Shown here piece after piece: positions 59,813 to 64,000 of a stretch of DNA of 64,000 nucleotides. Below the pieces are notes generated by a model, which did not search any database, was not told where the DNA came from, and saw only the letters and a list, made by a program, of their open reading frames with translations. The translations under genes were made by a program, and so were the position numbers. The stretch lies in contig MU004237.1 of the NCBI GenBank assembly GCA_010405405.1, positions 2,305,345 to 2,369,344 of the forward strand. The letters are read 5' to 3'. This DNA comes from Microthyrium microscopicum (lineage: Eukaryota > Ascomycota > Dothideomycetes > Microthyriales > Microthyriaceae). Position 1 is the stretch's first letter; the number at the start of each line of letters is the position of its first letter.

Positions 59813-60860
59813 TTACAAAGGATGCTTCTCCAAATCATACGAAGCCTCCAGTGTCATATTATCTCCCTTCTTGACCTTCATCGGCTCTTTGGGATAGCAA
59901 TACGTCATCTCATTGATAGTACCTTCGCCAGGATTGTTTGGATCAGAGGCAGCTCCACCATACTTTGCGAAGGATGAACAAATCTCCTTTCCGTTGATCT
60001 TTGCGCTCAATGCAACACCTCCATCATGCAAATGGCCACCTAACACAGTCAGCACATGGAGTCATATCAGAACAACGTTCTTACGGAAAGCTAGGAAGAC
60101 TCCATCTTGGACAATAGTCATCTCTGAGCCTGAAACTGAATACTGCTTCACGTCTTTCGGCGGTGGATTTGCTTTCATTCCTCCAGTGCATGTCTTGACA
60201 TCCCAAAGCTGTGTTACTGCTTCCATACAATCAGACGCTTTGCCCTCAATGTACTGGATATCCGAAAGATGATATACTTCCTGTGTCTCGTTTTTGTAAT
60301 TGACAACATCCCCAAGCATTATAATCCTATCATTCTTCCCAATGTAATACCCAGAGTTGAACTCGCCACTCGGTGTGCTATAGAACGCACCTCCTTGGTC
60401 TTCAGAGCTGCCAGAAAACATTGACATTCCTGGTGGTTGTACGCCTCGACCATTGGCACATTTTGCAATCGTTGGTGCTGACTTGCTGGTATCGAGTACC
60501 AGTAGATGGTGGTTGTATAGGCCAGAGTTGATATCTGCCAGTTTGCCATCTTTCAATATCCATGTTGAGTTTGAAGTTATTATGGTCGCGTCGCGAGGGA
60601 TATCTGCGCTCTCGTAGTTGAAGGCGGTACCGGCTGGGTCCATGGATCTACCATTTCCAATCTTCTCCTTACTCTGCAAGAGAAAGATGATCAGTCTTCG
60701 TTGTAGTGATAAACACTCCCAGACTTACATTAGCTCCTTTTATTGGATAAGGGCCATATGTGAGTCTCAGTCTCTTGACGGTATGTCCTTTGCGTGATAC
60801 TGTTGGTGGTAGACCTGTCTCAATTTTCATGGCTTTCTGACTCTCCAACTTCCCCAACAT
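59813..60860 (-). CDS. SURNod19-like secreted protein
   Basis: Exons 60729-60860, 60085-60673, 59813-60039; introns 55 and 45 bases; 315 residues. Recognised by NHHLLVLDTSK, ESADIPRDATIITSNSTW, GGAFYSTPSGEFNSGYYIGKND, and FRGHLHDGGVALSAKINGKEICSSFAKYGG, a His/Asp-rich pattern like the plant stress up-regulated Nod19 family. The biochemical function of that family is unknown; the conserved His residues could bind metal. The second intron joins LAFR to GHLHDGG in frame. The N-terminus is unresolved: the used start MLGKLESQ lacks a signal peptide. A TTGCTCACTAG acceptor at about 60888 allows an extra upstream exon that might carry one. Start confidence is low. Confidence 0.62.
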
Positions 60861-61612
60861 TCCCGACAATTGTCTTTTGTCTATCTCCTAGTGAGCAAGA
60901 TACAACCTCGACTGTATAAAATTTCATACCATGCGACTTTGCTGGCGCTGCCGTGGCGCATAAAATTTCATTTTGCCAACTTGATAACGAAACAATTCCG
61001 AAAGGGAGCCCAGATGAAAAGAACATGTACTTCAAAGCCCCAAAAAATACCAACTTGTCGAGGATGCAGTGCTTTTAATAAATATGTCTAGCTCTGTTTT
61101 TGCCCGATATCACACCAGTTATCAGAATCGTTAAGCGATTCTTACGGCACCTGGACATAGCTCCATGGGCCCAAGTTGGTAAACTCAATCATTGGTCTGC
61201 TGAATATAATGGATGGTTGTGCAATAAATTCGAAACCAGCTTGATCACTCAAACCCCCATCTACAAGTTGACGATCTCGTTCGGTTATATGGCCCTGTAT
61301 GTCATCGACAAAGATTCGTGCTCCGATACAAGACCGATCAGGCCTAACCGGACAAAAGGCTGTCAGTCACCTACAATGTTCGCTTCAACCCTAGCAGACG
61401 TATTCACGTAGGTTGTTTCACCCAGACATGAGAGCACGCGACAGTGATATATTTTCCTTTCCAGGACACATTGAGGGCATGCGGCAAAAGAGCCTCACTT
61501 TCAAGCATTGACACGGATATAAGTAATCAGACAACTTGATTTACAACTTAAAATAAGGCTGAGCCCGCTAAACGCATTTACATGTTCCAACCAAGATACC
61601 TGATTTTATATC
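60861..61612. other. Intergenic region, possibly with first exon of SURNod19-like gene
   Basis: About 750 bases. Upstream part may hold a missed 5' exon on the minus strand; the rest shows nothing recognised. Confidence 0.4.
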
Positions 61613-62584
61613 CTATTCGTAGAATACTAAGCACCGAACTTCGATACTCTGTCTGCCTGGAGCGTTGCTTGGAGTTTCAGGGTCAACGAATGCAGTGTGA
61701 GGTGTATAACTAGCAATACCCTTCTTGCCAGCCGGAACTGCCTCGCCTCTGGAATCAAAACACTTGATGAATACAGCCTCTTCTGGCTTCATGTCCTTGA
61801 GATAGTAGAATTCGTGGTCATCACTAGGCGCCACTGAGAAAGTCTCGCCTTTGGCAGCATAGCCTTCTGTAGATTCGTTGGATACGACGGGTGGAAGTGT
61901 TTCCTTTCCACGATCATCGCCATCATCGCCGTCAGCTCGGTCTGGGTACATCAAGTCTACAGGAATAAGATCTGCGGGCTTTGTGCTTCGATAATCGACC
62001 AGAGCTAGTGGAAAATCCGATGCTGGATTCTCAATTGGGCGCCAGACATTGATGATTTGGAAACGGCCTTTGGCTAGTTCGCCAGCTTCTTCTTTGGGTA
62101 GATGTCTGAAGACGCGCTTTTCTGCTGCTGCTGGCGTTTGGTCGACATGGACTCGTTGCACTGGTTGGCGAGGTGAGTCCTTGGTTCGTCGGCGGATGGT
62201 GTGGTCGAATATGACGACTTTCTTGACGCCGGGGAGCTTGGATTTGACTAATTCTTCAACTTCATGGTAGTAGCCATTTCGCACGGCGTTGTCGTCGGTG
62301 AATAGCTTTTCTTTGGCCGGTGAATTGAAATATTGGAAGCCAGTTTTGTCGACCGAAAAGTTGGCCTCTTGTCCACGAACGTTGTGTACGACCTTGGTGT
62401 TTGTGACAGTTCCGAACGATTGTCCACCACCGTCGACTTTAGTCCATGGCTTGCCAGCATATGATTTGGGGTCAATGTAGTTGAATTCTGATGGCGACAT
62501 TGTGGATAACTTGCGAAGAGCAACTTTTGGTATTTGATGAGTTGGTTGAAGTCGAGTGGCGGAAGATACCAGACTTTTGAGCAT
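61613..62584 (-). CDS. AsaB/CmcJ-family oxidoreductase (GA4-desaturase-like)
   Basis: Single exon, 323 residues. FNYIDP, VHNVRGQEANFSVDKTGFQYF, VVIFDHTIRRR, VHVDQTPAAAEKRV, RFQIINVWRPIENPASDFPLALVDYRS, EFYYLKDMKPEEAVFIKCFDS and GIASYTPHTAFVDPETP are typical of fungal AsaB/CmcJ/NvfI-like hydroxylase or desaturase proteins. Several members are secondary-metabolism enzymes, with His-Asp-type ligands (VHVDQT and a later His). The first 28 residues (MLKSLVSSATRLQPTH...RKLST) look like a mitochondrial presequence with an R-x-x-S/T cleavage site. An in-frame Met at 62500 (MSPSEFNY) begins the conserved domain, so both mitochondrial and cytosolic forms are possible. Confidence 0.82.
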   Translation of the reverse strand: MLKSLVSSATRLQPTHQIPKVALRKLSTMSPSEFNYIDPKSYAGKPWTKVDGGGQSFGTVTNTKVVHNVRGQEANFSVDKTGFQYFNSPAKEKLFTDDNAVRNGYYHEVEELVKSKLPGVKKVVIFDHTIRRRTKDSPRQPVQRVHVDQTPAAAEKRVFRHLPKEEAGELAKGRFQIINVWRPIENPASDFPLALVDYRSTKPADLIPVDLMYPDRADGDDGDDRGKETLPPVVSNESTEGYAAKGETFSVAPSDDHEFYYLKDMKPEEAVFIKCFDSRGEAVPAGKKGIASYTPHTAFVDPETPSNAPGRQSIEVRCLVFYE

Positions 62585-63442
62585 ACAGTATAACTAAAAT
62601 CTCAAAAGCAGTGAATATGGAGCTCTTGTATGGTTGCAATTGTGATAAGTAGAGTGTTGGCGGATAGGAGCGGCTGTTCTTATACTGACTTGACTGGGGA
62701 TGAACGATGGCGCAATTGATTACAATTGGTAAGGCGCTCTCACGATGACAAAACCATAAAGCCACAGCTTACAAAACAGTAGAGTCAGTGATGTCACGGA
62801 AATTGACGTGCTACAATTGGAGTTTATTTCCAAATGCGTGAATCGCCACTTCAATGTTCAGGATCAAATATTGCTGTCATTGTGTCCAATCACTTTCATG
62901 GAAGCAACATTGAATTGTACCTGTACATTCGAAGATGACATTGGATGCGCCCTAAATCTCAATGGCATAATGAGCCAGCCTTTGCCTGCATAAGCAAGGG
63001 AAAGTACAATGTATGAGTGGTCCAAATGGGCGGGGTCGCATCATAAACGGAGATCTTTCGGTTCAAGCTCCTATACAATTCGACTGAGATCTAAATCCAT
63101 TGGTAGGCTGGGCTGATTTAAACGACCGGAACAATAAGCTTCATCAGCGAGGAAGCATGACGCCTCTGCTCCGTATAGTTCTGGACTTAGCTGCTTTATT
63201 TGCCTCCATCAAGGTTGATACACAGATACATCATACGGCGTAAAAGATGGCAACTATTTGAGCCTGGAGAGTCCAGCCTCAGCCTTACTCAGTATTTCTC
63301 AGCCTTGTTTGACTTGCGAGTCACCTTCTGCATACAATAAGATAACTCACCAGATCAGAACTGTTGCAAGTCTCTTCAATATATCCCTTCGACATCTTCC
63401 TCTGACATTGACCACCGATGATGAGAACCAAAGCCATCAATC
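62585..63442. other. Intergenic region, no gene seen
   Basis: About 860 bases between the AsaB-like start and the 3' end of the last gene. No coding frame supported. Confidence 0.5.
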
Positions 63443-64000
63443 TCATTTCTTTGCCTTGGCCAGGTCCGCCAACCACGGAGCTTCTTCTACCGCCTGCGCC
63501 CAAGTCTTTCTCGGCCGCTCAAAAGTCTCCGTCACACGAGCATAGGCTATACCGCCCAGCTGAGCAACTGGCTTCAACACGTTCAAGTCAATATGATTCC
63601 TACTCTCATCGAGCGCATCGCTGCGGACCCAGAACCATTTCGCTTCCAGGATAGCAATGGACGCAACGCTGAAGCCTGGCTTGGTACGATGGTTGAACTC
63701 CTTAGAATCAGCGAGCTTGCACTCGATTGAGAAGACGGATTCTTTGACACGTGAAGGTTTCACCACCTTGGTCTCTCCGCGCGTCAACCCAGAAATCTCC
63801 CACTCTGAAACACCGTAGGGTGCATCGACTGAGGTTGCCATGACGGCTTCGACCATATCTTCGGAGACGATGTTGATGACACATTCGCCAGACTCCAAGA
63901 GATTGCGCCATGTATCCTTTGGTCTGTCAGTCCGCGAAGAGAAGCCGACCACAAAAGTTGCTGGATCATGATCAACAACCTGGAAGTAGCTCATTGGAGA
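63443..64000 (-). CDS. Flavin-reductase-like, FMN-binding split-barrel protein (N-terminus beyond window)
   Basis: Partial, at least 185 residues, running off the right edge in the frame ...SPMSYFQVVDHDPATFVVGFSS. That junction lies within the FMN-binding domain, so the ATG at 63994 is not the true start. FVVGFSSRTDRPKDTWRNL, ECVINIVSEDMVEAVMATS, FSIECKLADSKEF and AILEAKWFWVRSDALDESRNHID match the flavin reductase like domain of the DIM6/NTAB group. Such proteins bind FMN and reduce flavin or act as small-molecule oxidoreductases. C-terminus is Lys-rich (LADLAKAKK). Confidence 0.82.
   Translation of the reverse strand, partial: SPMSYFQVVDHDPATFVVGFSSRTDRPKDTWRNLLESGECVINIVSEDMVEAVMATSVDAPYGVSEWEISGLTRGETKVVKPSRVKESVFSIECKLADSKEFNHRTKPGFSVASIAILEAKWFWVRSDALDESRNHIDLNVLKPVAQLGGIAYARVTETFERPRKTWAQAVEEAPWLADLAKAKK

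Overview
The window is from a filamentous ascomycete (Pezizomycotina). Genes are short, on both strands, and interrupted by 41-330 base introns with GT(A/G)AG donors and CTAA/CTGA branch sites. Products are typical of this group: a SCAP homologue, a GPI-anchored copper-only SOD, a STAND-like ankyrin protein, an AtuA-like protein and an AsaB-like oxidoreductase. An 11.3 kb AT-rich block shows saturated CpA-to-TpA change, the mark of repeat-induced point mutation (RIP). Leotiomycetes would fit best, but that is only an impression. All exon models were built by hand from splice signals and reading frame. None has transcript support.

Layout. 1-5592: the 3' part of a cell-surface copper SOD with a collagen-like Gly-Pro tail converges on the sterol sensor SCAP. 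6777-11427: a STAND-type N-terminal plus ankyrin protein, then the Leu5-type mitochondrial carrier. 12355-13032: a GNAT acetyltransferase. 13950-22310: a cluster of five BTB/POZ paralogues (four forward, one reverse, one with an in-frame stop) around a LURP-one-like gene. All five begin with the same 8-base first coding exon. Two short related inverted-repeat elements lie in this cluster. 22628-31029: amino acid permease, HIT hydrolase, AtuA-like protein and a medium-chain reductase. 31272-41526: a disordered fungal protein, a secreted alpha/beta-hydrolase-fold protein without its nucleophile serine, a secreted YWTD-propeller protein, a possible small three-exon gene, an Fpg-type DNA glycosylase and an acidic hypothetical protein.

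42353-57400: the ribosome-biogenesis protein Puf6 (reverse) and the TFIIH subunit Tfb4 (forward) are divergent neighbours. Their shared upstream region is split by an 11,310-base element at 44535-55844. It has terminal inverted repeats of 86 and 94 bases and a perfect 8-base target duplication (AGACATAT). Its interior has lost nearly every CpA and TpG and contains no readable gene, yet the outer 40-50 bases and the duplication are clean. This is the most striking structure in the window.

57714-64000: a LYR-like fungal protein, a VOC/glyoxalase-fold protein, a SURNod19-like protein, an AsaB/CmcJ-type oxidoreductase with a likely mitochondrial presequence, and a flavin-reductase-like protein cut by the window end.

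Most genes are unrelated housekeeping or secreted functions. The coherent groups are the BTB cluster, which grew by local duplication, and the Puf6/Tfb4 pair separated by the element.
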